64,000 nucleotides of DNA from Pseudobdellovibrio sp. (GCA_023701385.1 JAMPXC010000013.1:1-64000); one strand, 5' to 3'; counted from the first letter of the stretch, positions 44,049 to 54,024 are shown. The notes: generated by a model not told the origin, from the letters alone. Numbers and translations are program-made.

Positions 44049-45524
44049 ATGTCAACAAATTCTGGCCCAACTCTTTTGAATTCGACCCGTTCTAGGTTTT
44101 ACCAAAACCTATTCACTCCTACTGCCAACGGTGAAAAAATCATCGCTGATATCGGAAAACTTAAATCGTGCTATGGTTATGATATTACCGCTGTCGTTAT
44201 GCTATTCCAAAAATACGGTTTAAGTGGACGCGTAGAACTTGAAAGTAAATCAGGCCAGATTAACGCTGTGGTTTTTCATGAGGGCGCCATTCAATTCATC
44301 GAATTATCTGATAGCGATACCCGTATCGGTACGTTATTAGTAAATCACCGCCTGATCACGCAACAACAGCTTGAATTAGCCTTAAAAGAGCAAACTGGCG
44401 TTCCTATCGGGGCGTACTTAGTTCAACGTGGTATTATCAACAAAGAACAAATTGGTTCAGTGCTATTAACTCAATCACGTACCCGTCTATCAAAACTGAT
44501 CAGTGACGAACAGTTTGCTATTCGTATTAAAGAATCGAATACAAAAATCAAATCATCTGAACTTAACGTGGCTCAATTCAACCTTCTTGTGCACGATTGG
44601 ATTTTAAGTAAGTTTTCGGCTGAGTGGTTAAATGCCCACTATCTTGAGTATTACAATTACACTGTGACAGTGAATTTCAGCAACTTCAGCCCCGCTGATG
44701 TGCAAAAATTTTCAGTGTTCAGCTTATTTAATGTTGATAACTTTTTAGAGATTATCGACACGCAAAAGATCAGTGATTTAGCACTGTTATTTGAAAACAA
44801 TAAAAATCTTTTTAAGGCGTTACATTTTTTAATGCTTTTAAAATGGATTCAAATCGAACCTTCTCGCGAAGCCGATACTTACGATTTAAAGATTAAACAT
44901 ATCTACAAACTGATCATGAATAAAACAGGTTTAGATCTGGCTTACTGGTTAAGTTTAATCACTAAGCAAGATGCGAATAATATCGAAACGATCTATGAAG
45001 AACTGCAAAGAACGTTTTTAGGACCTGAAACACTGACTAACGAATTTAAATTAGAAATTGATAAGAAAGTTTTAAATCTTTTAATTAATTTCCGTAATAT
45101 TAAAAACACTCTGCCTGTGACTGAACCTGCTGAAGAGAAAAAAGCCGCACCTGCTGCTGTTGTTGATGTTAAGCCCATCAAAGCTCTTTTATTAGCTGAA
45201 AGATACACCGAAGCTTTAGCTTTGGTAAAAAAACACAAAAACTCTATTGCGTCTGTGGCAGGCCTTCAACTTTATTCAGCCTGGGCTCATTTAGGTTTAG
45301 CTCTTTTTAAAGGGACGCAAATTTCAATGGGTACTTTAGAGAAAGAATTTTTAAACGTTTTACCTGAAGATATGACAACAGCTGATTATCACTATGTGAA
45401 TTACTTACTACTTAAAGTAAAAAAACAAGATAACCAAGCCAACATCGCTTTCAAACGCGCCACCGACCAAGACGGCCGCATCAAAGAATACCCTCAAAGC
45501 AAAGGCCTCTTCGGCTGGTTCTGA
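44049..45524 (+). CDS. DUF4388 domain protein
   Basis: A 491-residue cytosolic protein. Residues about 60-105 (YGLSGRVELESKSGQINAVV, then FHEGAIQF) form the DUF4388 (PatA N-terminal-like) domain, and residues about 105-165 hold two GTLLV/GAYLV repeats like the type II secretion GspE-N pattern. The C-terminal half is helical and possibly TPR-like. Related proteins occur in gliding and secretion regulation; the role here is unknown. Confidence 0.75.
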   Translation: MSTNSGPTLLNSTRSRFYQNLFTPTANGEKIIADIGKLKSCYGYDITAVVMLFQKYGLSGRVELESKSGQINAVVFHEGAIQFIELSDSDTRIGTLLVNHRLITQQQLELALKEQTGVPIGAYLVQRGIINKEQIGSVLLTQSRTRLSKLISDEQFAIRIKESNTKIKSSELNVAQFNLLVHDWILSKFSAEWLNAHYLEYYNYTVTVNFSNFSPADVQKFSVFSLFNVDNFLEIIDTQKISDLALLFENNKNLFKALHFLMLLKWIQIEPSREADTYDLKIKHIYKLIMNKTGLDLAYWLSLITKQDANNIETIYEELQRTFLGPETLTNEFKLEIDKKVLNLLINFRNIKNTLPVTEPAEEKKAAPAAVVDVKPIKALLLAERYTEALALVKKHKNSIASVAGLQLYSAWAHLGLALFKGTQISMGTLEKEFLNVLPEDMTTADYHYVNYLLLKVKKQDNQANIAFKRATDQDGRIKEYPQSKGLFGWF

Positions 45525-45610
45525 TCCGAGCCCCAGATCTCATCTATAAATAATCACGCTTTCACCTCTGCTCAGGCCTTGCTCTCAGCAATCATCGAGA
45601 GGTTGGGGGT

Positions 45611-46097
45611 ATGGGTCACACACAATTACATTTTTCTAAAACACATTGGCAATTTCGCTATAACCATGGCGGTATTCTGCGCAACAAACGTCGCGGGCGT
45701 AAAGCTCGCCCTTATCAACCAAGGCTCCAATTCATTTAGTGCTTAAAATCGAGAGAAGACTCTTACGCCGGGGGCTTCGGTCACCTTTAGGATTTTATTT
45801 GATCAATCACATTATTAAAAAATACGCGCGCAGGTTTTATGTAAAAGTGGAACAGGTTTCGATTAATCACGATCATCTGCATTTACTGGTGCGGTTTTCG
45901 AAAAGATCGCTCGGTCAGCATTTTTTACGTGTGGTGACAGGACAAATTGCGCAGCAGTTTAAAAATAATGGATTTTTAGCCGCGAAAAATGTGACCGGTA
46001 CCCCCACCAAAACCCCAAAGCTTTGGGTCGGATTGAATATAACCCACAGCGACTTCGAGGTCTTTCTCTGTCGGAGTGGGAAATATTATGGACTTAG
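45611..46097 (+). pseudogene. Degenerate RAYT-type (Y1) transposase
   Basis: Reading-frame pieces of a REP-associated tyrosine transposase. The ATG at 45611 begins MGHTQLHFSKTHWQFRYNHG and stops after 42 codons; a one-base shift (a missing C at about 45709) joins it to KAPIHLVLKIERRLLRRG and the catalytic HxH (DHLHLLVRF). After PKLW the central part is lost, and the C-terminus (RLRGLSLSEWEILWT) follows in another frame, ending at 46097. At least two lesions make it inactive. Confidence 0.75.
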
Positions 46098-47662
46098 AAA
46101 GCTACAGAGTAACTTGCCGTGTAGTCGAACGACTGATCTTTTAGCTTTTGTAGCTGTGTTTCTTGGTTACGTAAGTTGTAGTGGAAACCAATACCGTAAA
46201 GCTTGTTTCCGTCAGCGTAGTGAAGATCGGTACGGAAATAAGCGCGTGTTCCCATTTTAGATTGGCTACCAGATATATCTGTCGGCAATAACCACGCATA
46301 ACCCGCATGTAAGAAGCTTACGAAACGGCCGCGGTCGTACATATTAAGACTTCCCTGCACGCCTAACTCTTTATTTAATACCGAACTCATATTCACTTCG
46401 GCAGAATTATTTGAGTTGTAATCAACGGCCGTATTTTTCTCAACCGCTGCGCGTATTGCGTAACTGATACGGTCACTAAAAGCACGATTCACTGAACCTG
46501 ATAAGTTGTATAAAAAACCTTGTGGATTAGCAACCGTTACGCTGTTGACGTTAGATACGTATTTAATCGAACGGAAGTTCGCTGAAGCTGTCCAGAAGTG
46601 AAAGTACTTAGCAAACCATTGGTACTTTTGCTCTTTAGGCATTTGCTTCATGATATAGGTACGCAACGAAATATCATACTCTGATAAAATCGATACATTT
46701 TTCGTGCGCGTATTACCTTCAAAGCGTGAAAAGCCGAAGAACGGAGAAATCGAATACATGTTCAGGATTTTCATACGTTTATAAGGTGGTACGTAATACG
46801 TTAGATCTAACTCTTTATTTGAATTGTCTTTATTAAAATAATCTTGGTAAGCCGTAACTAAATTATCATTCGGAATTTTAAAAGCCTCTTGCTCATAACC
46901 TACGTTAGTTTCCCAAGAGTAATTATCCATTTCAACGTCGATAAATTTGATTTGATAATCTTTACGGGCTACATTTTTCTTAACCGTTGACGGGATAATT
47001 AAACGTTTGCGCGTTGTTAATTTGATCGACTCCAGTTCGTTAATTTTTACATCAAATAAAACACTTTTTTTAGGCTGATTTAAAATTAAACGACCGTAAG
47101 GATTTACTTTTTTCTTGGCGATTTCAACTTGTGGATAACCCTCAAGTGGTGTCATCGGCGTTAGACTTTTACACATTAAATACTGCGTGATCTGATTACG
47201 CGTTGACAAACAAACCGTTGAACCTGGAGCGATCACTAACTCTTGCGGTTGCAGCAGAGCTGCTGCCACAGTGCCACTCACCTCTTCAGGCGCAGCTACT
47301 GGCTCAGGTGCCATCATTAATGTCGCTGTTGCACTGGCTGGCATTGGAAATGTTCTTAGAGCATTTAAATCTTGCTCTTTAACTGTGAATACAACTTTAT
47401 TCTTTGGATTTTTTACAGTGATATTCCAAATGCCGGCAAGTAAGATCTCTTGTTTTTTAAGCAACAACTTACCGTCTTTGATTGTCGCGAAATCATCGTT
47501 CCAATCAATTTTATGACCACCGATATTGAGGATCTTTCCTTCAGAAACATCGTATTCAATGTACTGATTTAAAAAGACAAACGGCAGCTGAGGCTTATCA
47601 GCCAAAGCCAGTTGCGGTAATACTAAAGAAAGTAGTGCTGCAAAAAGTTTCATTGATTTCAA
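46094..47662 (-). CDS. Outer-membrane-protein-like exported protein
   Basis: A 522-residue protein with a signal peptide (LFAALLSLVLPQLALA), a Gly/Ala-rich middle part, and a C-terminal half of alternating strand-like segments that ends in ASYSVAF, with a terminal Phe typical of outer-membrane barrels. Its ATG overlaps the STAS gene stop by 4 nt, so it is translated with a partner-switching module. Its stop overlaps that of the degenerate transposase. Confidence 0.68.
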   Translation of the reverse strand: MKSMKLFAALLSLVLPQLALADKPQLPFVFLNQYIEYDVSEGKILNIGGHKIDWNDDFATIKDGKLLLKKQEILLAGIWNITVKNPKNKVVFTVKEQDLNALRTFPMPASATATLMMAPEPVAAPEEVSGTVAAALLQPQELVIAPGSTVCLSTRNQITQYLMCKSLTPMTPLEGYPQVEIAKKKVNPYGRLILNQPKKSVLFDVKINELESIKLTTRKRLIIPSTVKKNVARKDYQIKFIDVEMDNYSWETNVGYEQEAFKIPNDNLVTAYQDYFNKDNSNKELDLTYYVPPYKRMKILNMYSISPFFGFSRFEGNTRTKNVSILSEYDISLRTYIMKQMPKEQKYQWFAKYFHFWTASANFRSIKYVSNVNSVTVANPQGFLYNLSGSVNRAFSDRISYAIRAAVEKNTAVDYNSNNSAEVNMSSVLNKELGVQGSLNMYDRGRFVSFLHAGYAWLLPTDISGSQSKMGTRAYFRTDLHYADGNKLYGIGFHYNLRNQETQLQKLKDQSFDYTASYSVAF

Positions 47663-48129
47663 TTCTTTAAAAATTTGAAATATTTCTGTTCAACAACGTC
47701 TAATTCTAATTCAGAACCATCTTCGCCCTTTACGCTGCCGGCTACGTTTAAAAAACCTTCGCCAAACTCTTTACCTTGCGAGTAAAGAACATTTTTCTCA
47801 GCATTGCTGTCTTCGTTAAAGTACGGAACATAGAATGAAGTGATTTTGCAATTTGGCGTGATAAAACCTTGAACCATGTTAACTTGGTCAATAAAGATTT
47901 TCGGAGCTTTAACAAATTCAATTTTAGCCGCAGAAACAGTGCCCATGAATTTGATCCATTCACGAATTCCTAAAGAGTTAATCATTTTAACTTGATCAAG
48001 ATTAATAACCATATCACCGGCCGGTTTAAGGCCGTGAAGCTCTTGCGGAAAACTTTCATCAATTTGTCCGTTTAATGTTAGAACTGTTTTACCGTTTTCG
48101 TTTGATTGTGTGAATTGTAGTTTTGACAT
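47659..48129 (-). CDS. STAS-domain protein (anti-anti-sigma-like)
   Basis: A 156-residue protein with an N-terminal STAS fold (residues 1-105, VINLDQVKMINSLGIREWIKF) whose Ser52 in MINSLGI sits where SpoIIAA-type proteins are phosphorylated, followed by a unique acidic tail. It should switch partners with the upstream HATPase-like protein under control of the SpoIIE phosphatase. Gaps of 3 nt to the HATPase gene and a 4-nt overlap with the outer-membrane-like gene. Confidence 0.75.
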   Translation of the reverse strand: MSKLQFTQSNENGKTVLTLNGQIDESFPQELHGLKPAGDMVINLDQVKMINSLGIREWIKFMGTVSAAKIEFVKAPKIFIDQVNMVQGFITPNCKITSFYVPYFNEDSNAEKNVLYSQGKEFGEGFLNVAGSVKGEDGSELELDVVEQKYFKFLKN

Positions 48130-48132
48130 TTT

Positions 48133-48924
48133 TTATCCCTTAATGATGTGTATAGATTTTTGAATTTGATTAATTTTTTTCTCAGAGACCCCGTATGGTA
48201 AAATCGCCGTTACCCGCGACATCACATCTGGAATTACCCCGATCACTAATGAATCAACGAATTCATAAATCATCGCTGATCCAAGTCCCGCCCCGATTGA
48301 ATTTTTCGACATCGAATCGCGAAATCCATCTTTATGGGCCGCATAAATATTTTCTAACATTTTATAACAATCTAAGCTTCCGTAGTGATCGATCACTGAA
48401 ATCGCCACTAAGCCCTTATTTTTATTCTTTTCAACGACCAATAAAGACTTAGCCACGTTTGATTTCGTTGAAATTTTTGGCGCATCGATTTGGGCATTCA
48501 TCACAAGCTCAGCTGCCACTTGAAATAAGTACTGATACTTTGTCATATCAATTTCAAGATCTGCCGGTAAAAATGCCTGTTCGATCACTTCACCGCGGTC
48601 ATCTTTCATACCGAATGGCTGAATAACAACATCAGCGTTTAATAGCTGTAAATCTTTATTAAAAAAATCTTCTAACTTGTAATCTACCAACTTTAAAAAA
48701 CTAAGTTTATCTGAAAGGCCCTGAATTGAATTTTGTAAAACATTAGTAATCTGACGGCCACGAATTAATCCCAGACAGTCAACAGCTGACATATTATCTG
48801 TGACCATGTAGCAGTTATGACCTTTTAAATCAGCCTGTGAATAACAAAACTTATCCGCTGAACTAAACACATCAGCGATTTTCTTTTGAGCATCTGCTTG
48901 GCTTAAAGAGAAAATGTTACTCAT
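48133..48924 (-). CDS. HATPase-like partner-switching kinase (RsbW-like, divergent)
   Basis: A 263-residue protein. The C-terminal half shows a degenerate GHKL fold: N-box AAELVMNAQID (Glu139, Asn143), a G1-like VIDHYGSLD (D179-x-x-G182 instead of DxG) and a G2-like IGAGLGSA. The N-terminal half is unique. It probably phosphorylates or sequesters the STAS protein. It overlaps the SpoIIE gene by 4 nt (ATGA). The kinase activity is inference because the motifs are imperfect. Confidence 0.6.
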   Translation of the reverse strand: MSNIFSLSQADAQKKIADVFSSADKFCYSQADLKGHNCYMVTDNMSAVDCLGLIRGRQITNVLQNSIQGLSDKLSFLKLVDYKLEDFFNKDLQLLNADVVIQPFGMKDDRGEVIEQAFLPADLEIDMTKYQYLFQVAAELVMNAQIDAPKISTKSNVAKSLLVVEKNKNKGLVAISVIDHYGSLDCYKMLENIYAAHKDGFRDSMSKNSIGAGLGSAMIYEFVDSLVIGVIPDVMSRVTAILPYGVSEKKINQIQKSIHIIKG

Positions 48925-50711
48925 AGTACGTCCACAGCAAAGAAAGTTACGTCATCAATAAGCTCTGTATTTTCACGGTAAGTTTCAAACTGGGCATGAA
49001 CTCCCGTGATAAACTGAGAAACATTAACGCCTTTATTATGGTTTTCTAAAACTACTTTAAACATACCACGCTCTTGCAAAGACTCTTCATTTTTGTTGCG
49101 AATATCCGGAATACCATCCGTATAAACGAAGATACGATCGCCCGCCTCTAATTGTTCAGAAGCCACTTTAAATTCAGATGTCATAGATTGACCTAAACGA
49201 TTACATTTAGAGTTATCTAAGAAGCGTAGGTCTTTTTTCTTTAAATCAGTGCGTTTACTTAAAATAAACGGCGCCTCGTGCGAAGCATTTACATAATGAA
49301 CAACTCGAGTGGCTTTGTCGATTACCCCTAAAAAGCATGTCATCATCATTTTACTTTTAGAAACCTGACAGATTGATTTGTTCACTAATTCAATTGCCAC
49401 TTCTGGTTCCATTTTTAAATTTTCAGTCATCGCTACCGCTGATTTGATAGCGCTCGTGATCAAGGCCGCTGGAGCCCCATGGCCTGTGGCATCAGCCATC
49501 CAGAACCAGATCTTTTGTTCATTTTCAAAGTAATGCCACCAGTCGCCACCGCACTCAGAAGCTGATTGGTATGAACCATGAATTTCGCCATTCTCAAATT
49601 TCTGATGAACCGGGGGAAATAACGTTTGTTGTACGGCCTGTGCTGTTTTAAGCTCAGCTTCAAGACGCGCACCTTGGGCCGTGTCTTCTAAAAGCTTAAC
49701 CATCTCAACGGCCATTTTATTAAAAGTTTCTGACAATAGTGAAATCTCGTCATTGCCTTTAACCGGCACATTAATTTTAAAGTTACCACCGATGATCTGC
49801 TTAGCCGCTTCAGAAAGTGTAAGAATCTGTTTTGTCACATAGGTTGAAGCAAATTGGCTCACTAATACTACACCCGATAAAACCATTAAGAACACGATTA
49901 GTGATTTATTGATTAAGTATGTTAATACGCCGAAAGCTTCTTTTTTATTTGTTAAAGTCACCAGGTATAAATCATTTAAACCTAAACTTGAAGACGACAA
50001 CAACCAGTCTTCTTGCTGTGCAGATTTAATTTCGCTTGTACCCATTTTGATAGAATCAAGGCGTGTAAATAAAGTTGGAAATTCTTCTTTTAAATAACCC
50101 GCTTGAAGATTAGATGTTTGACGAACGACATCGCCAGACATGCTCATCATGAACGAGCTAAACGCTTTATCTGTTTCAAAAAAGCTTTGCAGAGCATCTG
50201 ATCTAAAAACTGTCACTAACGCGATTTTTTCAGACGCATCGTAAACCACGTCACTTACATAAACCAATTCGCCGCCTAAGAACATTGATTTAGATTCAGC
50301 TAATGTTTGTGGAACTGATTTTAAAAAGCCTACGTCTTCAGTTAATTTATAACCGAAGTTTGATTTTACAGTGATTTTGTCAACTAACTGCGGGCTTGCT
50401 GGATTTGTAATATCAACTAGAAATAATCCTTTAACAAAAGAATCTTCATCTAAGAAAATACTATCACCCGAGCTGAAGGCTTTATTCTTTTGATATTCAG
50501 TTAAATATTTTTTTGAAATTTCAGACGATAATTTTAATTCATTTTTAAACTGATTCGTGATCGTTTCTAAATAAATGCTGTTCGTATCGTAGATATACGC
50601 GATTTTATCTTTTTCAAAAACGTTAATTGAATAGATCAAGAAAACGCTTGATGACAAAAGACTTGTGATACTGAGAAGTAACATGATTTTTCGTTTAATC
50701 GATGAATTCAT
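48921..50711 (-). CDS. Membrane-bound SpoIIE-type PP2C phosphatase
   Basis: A 596-residue sensor phosphatase. TM1 (about 8-30), periplasmic sensing domain (about 30-265), TM2 (267-290), HAMP (290-345), then PP2C/SpoIIE domain with ECGGDWW (Asp390) and MADATGHG (Asp407) as metal ligands and YTDGIPD near the C-terminus. It should dephosphorylate the STAS protein in response to a periplasmic signal. GAAGG precedes the ATG; 98 bp separate it from the upstream GGDEF gene. Confidence 0.9.
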   Translation of the reverse strand: MNSSIKRKIMLLLSITSLLSSSVFLIYSINVFEKDKIAYIYDTNSIYLETITNQFKNELKLSSEISKKYLTEYQKNKAFSSGDSIFLDEDSFVKGLFLVDITNPASPQLVDKITVKSNFGYKLTEDVGFLKSVPQTLAESKSMFLGGELVYVSDVVYDASEKIALVTVFRSDALQSFFETDKAFSSFMMSMSGDVVRQTSNLQAGYLKEEFPTLFTRLDSIKMGTSEIKSAQQEDWLLSSSSLGLNDLYLVTLTNKKEAFGVLTYLINKSLIVFLMVLSGVVLVSQFASTYVTKQILTLSEAAKQIIGGNFKINVPVKGNDEISLLSETFNKMAVEMVKLLEDTAQGARLEAELKTAQAVQQTLFPPVHQKFENGEIHGSYQSASECGGDWWHYFENEQKIWFWMADATGHGAPAALITSAIKSAVAMTENLKMEPEVAIELVNKSICQVSKSKMMMTCFLGVIDKATRVVHYVNASHEAPFILSKRTDLKKKDLRFLDNSKCNRLGQSMTSEFKVASEQLEAGDRIFVYTDGIPDIRNKNEESLQERGMFKVVLENHNKGVNVSQFITGVHAQFETYRENTELIDDVTFFAVDVL

Positions 50712-50809
50712 TACCTTCTAAGGTACGAGATGCCCGTCTTTTTATCAATATATAGCCAATCAATATAGACTAGACTACAAGGCATTATGTTACATAGATT
50801 TGCTGGCGA

Positions 50810-52183
50810 TTACGCTGCATTTAAAACTGAAACGCGGTTACGGCCCGAACGTTTAGAATTGTAAAGAGCATCATCTGCCGCTTTATACAATAATTTAACA
50901 GCTTCAGGAGAGAACGAATGTTTCGGCGTCCACGATGAAACTCCCAGACTGACTGTGAATTTAATCGCGATTTCATTAAACATGACCGTCGACGCTTCGA
51001 TTTCCGCACGGAAAGCTTCAGCGAACATTTGCGCAAAATCCTGCTCTTTATCAGGGATCACAATCGCAAACTCTTCACCACCCACACGGGCAATTGTCGC
51101 CGCCGCGAAGTCTGGATTTACTTTTTGCATAACTGCAGGAATTTTTTCACCTAAGAACATTAACACGGCGTCACCGCCCGGATGTCCATAAGTATCGTTA
51201 ACCTTTTTAAAGAAATCCACGTCAAATAAGATTAACTGAGCAGTCTGGCTCGCAGAACAAACTTCTTCGATTTTTTTTCTGAAGTAAAGATTGTTTTTAA
51301 GCTTAGTTAAACCATCAGTGTATGAAAGTTCTTTTAACGTTAAGTTATTTAAGATTAAGTTCAGCTGTTCACTTAAAATGATCGCTGATTGATGCGAGAA
51401 CTTATTCAGTTGCTCTAAAGAATCAAAGATAAAGATCGCATGCATATTATCGTTAGCTAATTTAAACGGAACAACAGACCAATAATAATGGCTATCACCG
51501 TTTTTAACTGACGATTTTTGCGTTTGGTATTTAGAAACAACGTTAGCTGCTAAATAACCTTCAACTTCTTTCATCACTTCAACAAATGCCGGAGCTGCAT
51601 TATATTCTTCACCATGAATGATCGACATCGTTTGATTTACGCGCTTAGCGGCAGCATAAAATTGTGAAAACGATAATTGATAATTCATGAACTCATTTAC
51701 GATAAGACTTGGCTCATCTAATAAACGGATCTTTTGAAAGATCTCTACTAACTGGTTCATCTCGTCGATTTTTTTGTTACGTGAAGCTAATTCAAAACGG
51801 AATGTTTTAACTAAATCTTCTTCAACAGTTAAATCTTTTAAAGTTAAATGAAATAAGTTTTCATGCGGAGGTAAAGCTAATTTACGGATCGCAAACTGCC
51901 CTAAGCCGCGTAATACTTTTTTAGTTTCAAACTTTAAGATACTTACACCGGTAAAACCACAGAACTCTTCTGTGCGCGTAAGATCAAAAGCTTTATCATC
52001 AATAGAAATAAAAGAATTAAATACCGTCGTCTTTTTATTTAAAAAACGAATTTGCGACGTGCCTGTTAAGGCCGAGAACGCCTCATTACAATAAGCAACG
52101 AAACCTTCGTTATCGAAAATGCATACAGGATCCTGGATAGAATCGTAGTACTCTGAAAAAAAAGAAAAAACATTATCTTCCAC
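50810..52183 (-). CDS. PAS/GGDEF diguanylate cyclase
   Basis: A 457-residue soluble protein. PAS domain (residues 10-60, DPVCIFDNEGFVAYCNEAF), a second sensory region (about 150-290), then GGDEF (about 290-450) with DVDFFKKVNDTYGHPGGD and RVGGEEFAIV. GGEEF is catalytically competent, and there is no EAL domain, so it should make c-di-GMP. No RxxD inhibitory site is visible. It diverges from the FecR gene across a dyad. Confidence 0.92.
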   Translation of the reverse strand: MEDNVFSFFSEYYDSIQDPVCIFDNEGFVAYCNEAFSALTGTSQIRFLNKKTTVFNSFISIDDKAFDLTRTEEFCGFTGVSILKFETKKVLRGLGQFAIRKLALPPHENLFHLTLKDLTVEEDLVKTFRFELASRNKKIDEMNQLVEIFQKIRLLDEPSLIVNEFMNYQLSFSQFYAAAKRVNQTMSIIHGEEYNAAPAFVEVMKEVEGYLAANVVSKYQTQKSSVKNGDSHYYWSVVPFKLANDNMHAIFIFDSLEQLNKFSHQSAIILSEQLNLILNNLTLKELSYTDGLTKLKNNLYFRKKIEEVCSASQTAQLILFDVDFFKKVNDTYGHPGGDAVLMFLGEKIPAVMQKVNPDFAAATIARVGGEEFAIVIPDKEQDFAQMFAEAFRAEIEASTVMFNEIAIKFTVSLGVSSWTPKHSFSPEAVKLLYKAADDALYNSKRSGRNRVSVLNAA

Positions 52184-52247
52184 GTTAACCTTGTCGGTGT
52201 CTCATATATTAGACTTTAAAAATATTATTAAATCTTTAAGTGTTGTG

Positions 52248-52275
52248 TGGTCCAGGATTGTCTAAATTTGGACCA
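52248..52275. promoter_or_regulatory. Dyad between the GGDEF and FecR genes
   Basis: Perfect 7-bp arms TGGTCCA (52248-52254) and TGGACCA (52269-52275) with a 14-bp spacer in the 154-bp divergent intergenic region. Candidate operator for one or both genes; the binding protein is unknown. Confidence 0.5.
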
Positions 52276-52337
52276 TTTCTGTAAATGCGTCCGGACTAAA
52301 CAAGAAAAAACTATCTAATACTAGACCAAGGGCCATT

Positions 52338-54005
52338 ATGAATTCACCGTTTCGTGTCGATACTATATACATGAAATTTCAGAAGTTTAAAAAATTCTTT
52401 AACGACGACACAATCACAATTTATGTTTGTGTGATCGGCCTACTTATCGGTTGGTACGCTTTACACTCTGATTTTTCATTCTTTAATATCGGCGGACGCG
52501 CAACCTCAGGACAAACAATTGCAACAGTCGATGAAGTTGAGTCTGATGTTCGTTTACGTGGTACAAAAAATATTTTCTGGGAAAACGCAAGCACTGAAGA
52601 CTCTATCGTTGAAGGCGATAGCTTATTCGTGGGCCCTGAATCATCTATTGTTATCCGTTTCGAAGATGGTAAATCAATCACGATCGGCGCCAATTCATTA
52701 ATTAAGTTCAAATCAGAAAATAATAAGATCAAACTTAGTTTACAATACGGTTCTTTCAAATCACAGAACTTACCTACTCAATTAGTATTAGATGATTGCG
52801 GTAAAGCTTTAGATATCAAAGCCCAAGGCGATGCTGATTTAGAAATCGGCAAATCTTCTGAGTGTGGTAAAATTCAGGTTAAAGCAAAAAAAGGGGAAGT
52901 TAAAGTTAACGATAAAATCGTTGATAAAACAAATGACCTTGTTATCGCTCCTAAACCAATCGTTAAACTTGTTGAAAAACCGATTGTTAATGAAGCGATC
53001 GTAAAGCTTGAGTCTTTACCTGCCCCAGAAATCGCTAAGCTTCCGGAAATTAAACCTCCACCACCTCCTAAGAAAGTAGAAGAAAAACCTCTTCTACCAC
53101 CAAAACTTTTACGTAAAACAGCTAAAATCTTAATTAATAAAAAGAAACTTCCGGCAGCTTCATGGGAACAAGCCGAGCTTGCGAAAGAGTATATCTTAGA
53201 AACTTCATCGGAACCTGAATTTAAAAACCCAACTGTTGTTCGCACCCCGGCCTTGATTCACCAGGTTGAAAACGCAGGCAATGAGCAGATGTATTACCGC
53301 TTAAAATCTGTGGGTGAAAACAATAAAGAATCAGCTTACTCAGAAGTTGGTCAAATCGATTTTGTTTACCCGTCTATCAAAATCAAAGAACCTAAAGAAG
53401 TTTACGACTACGTTGCCAAAAGCTCGAAAGATGTACCGCAACCAAAAGACTTCAATGTGAAATGGACTGATGTTCCAAACGCTGATAAATACGTTGTTGA
53501 AGTTGATAAAAAAGGTGGAGACTTCTCTAGCCCGAAAAAATTCACTTCTAGAAAACCAGCTAGTGCGATTCAAGTACCTGGCCAAGGCGAATACGAATAC
53601 CGCGTTTCTGCGTATAATGCGCAAAATAGAAAAATCAGCTCATCAAGCAATGTGGGCGAAATTATCTATAACAAACTTTTTGATATGAAAACTCCGGCTA
53701 TTGAAAAAACTGCTTCTAGCCTGCAGTTCTTCTTTCAAAAAGGTTTAGGTAAATATATCTGGTTAAAATGGGTTTCGCCTGAAGCTAAAGTAACTGACAA
53801 ATACCGTATTGAAATTGCGAAAGATCAGAACTTCACGAAATTATTTAAATCGTATTCGACTTATAAAACAAAAGTTCTTGTTCAAGACAACTTGCCGGTT
53901 GGTAACTACTACTGGCGCGTTCGCGCTGAATCAACTGAAGATAAAGAACAAGTTTCTGACTGGTCTAACCCAGGAAAAATAGAAATCAACTCTGGTGCGA
54001 TGTAA
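52338..54005 (+). CDS. FecR-domain membrane protein with Fn3-like repeats
   Basis: A 555-residue protein with one TM segment (about 28-48 from the first ATG), an extracytoplasmic FecR domain (about 60-140, VEGDSLFVGPESSIVIRF and YGSFKSQ), a Pro/Lys-rich linker (PPPPPKKVEEKPLLPPK) and two or three Fn3-like beta repeats (GEYEYRVSAYNAQ; GNYYWRVRAES). FecR proteins sense periplasmic signals. ATG 52371 is an alternative start. It diverges from the GGDEF gene. Confidence 0.82.
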   Translation: MNSPFRVDTIYMKFQKFKKFFNDDTITIYVCVIGLLIGWYALHSDFSFFNIGGRATSGQTIATVDEVESDVRLRGTKNIFWENASTEDSIVEGDSLFVGPESSIVIRFEDGKSITIGANSLIKFKSENNKIKLSLQYGSFKSQNLPTQLVLDDCGKALDIKAQGDADLEIGKSSECGKIQVKAKKGEVKVNDKIVDKTNDLVIAPKPIVKLVEKPIVNEAIVKLESLPAPEIAKLPEIKPPPPPKKVEEKPLLPPKLLRKTAKILINKKKLPAASWEQAELAKEYILETSSEPEFKNPTVVRTPALIHQVENAGNEQMYYRLKSVGENNKESAYSEVGQIDFVYPSIKIKEPKEVYDYVAKSSKDVPQPKDFNVKWTDVPNADKYVVEVDKKGGDFSSPKKFTSRKPASAIQVPGQGEYEYRVSAYNAQNRKISSSSNVGEIIYNKLFDMKTPAIEKTASSLQFFFQKGLGKYIWLKWVSPEAKVTDKYRIEIAKDQNFTKLFKSYSTYKTKVLVQDNLPVGNYYWRVRAESTEDKEQVSDWSNPGKIEINSGAM

Positions 54006-54024
54006 GACTTCGCGCCTTCTAGCT

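Noticed and set aside
43861-44070. 69-residue minus-strand frame as possible toxin partner of the antidote
   Set aside because: No RelE/ParE-like features, it overlaps the antidote gene and the start of the DUF4388 gene in another frame, and it looks like a chance frame.
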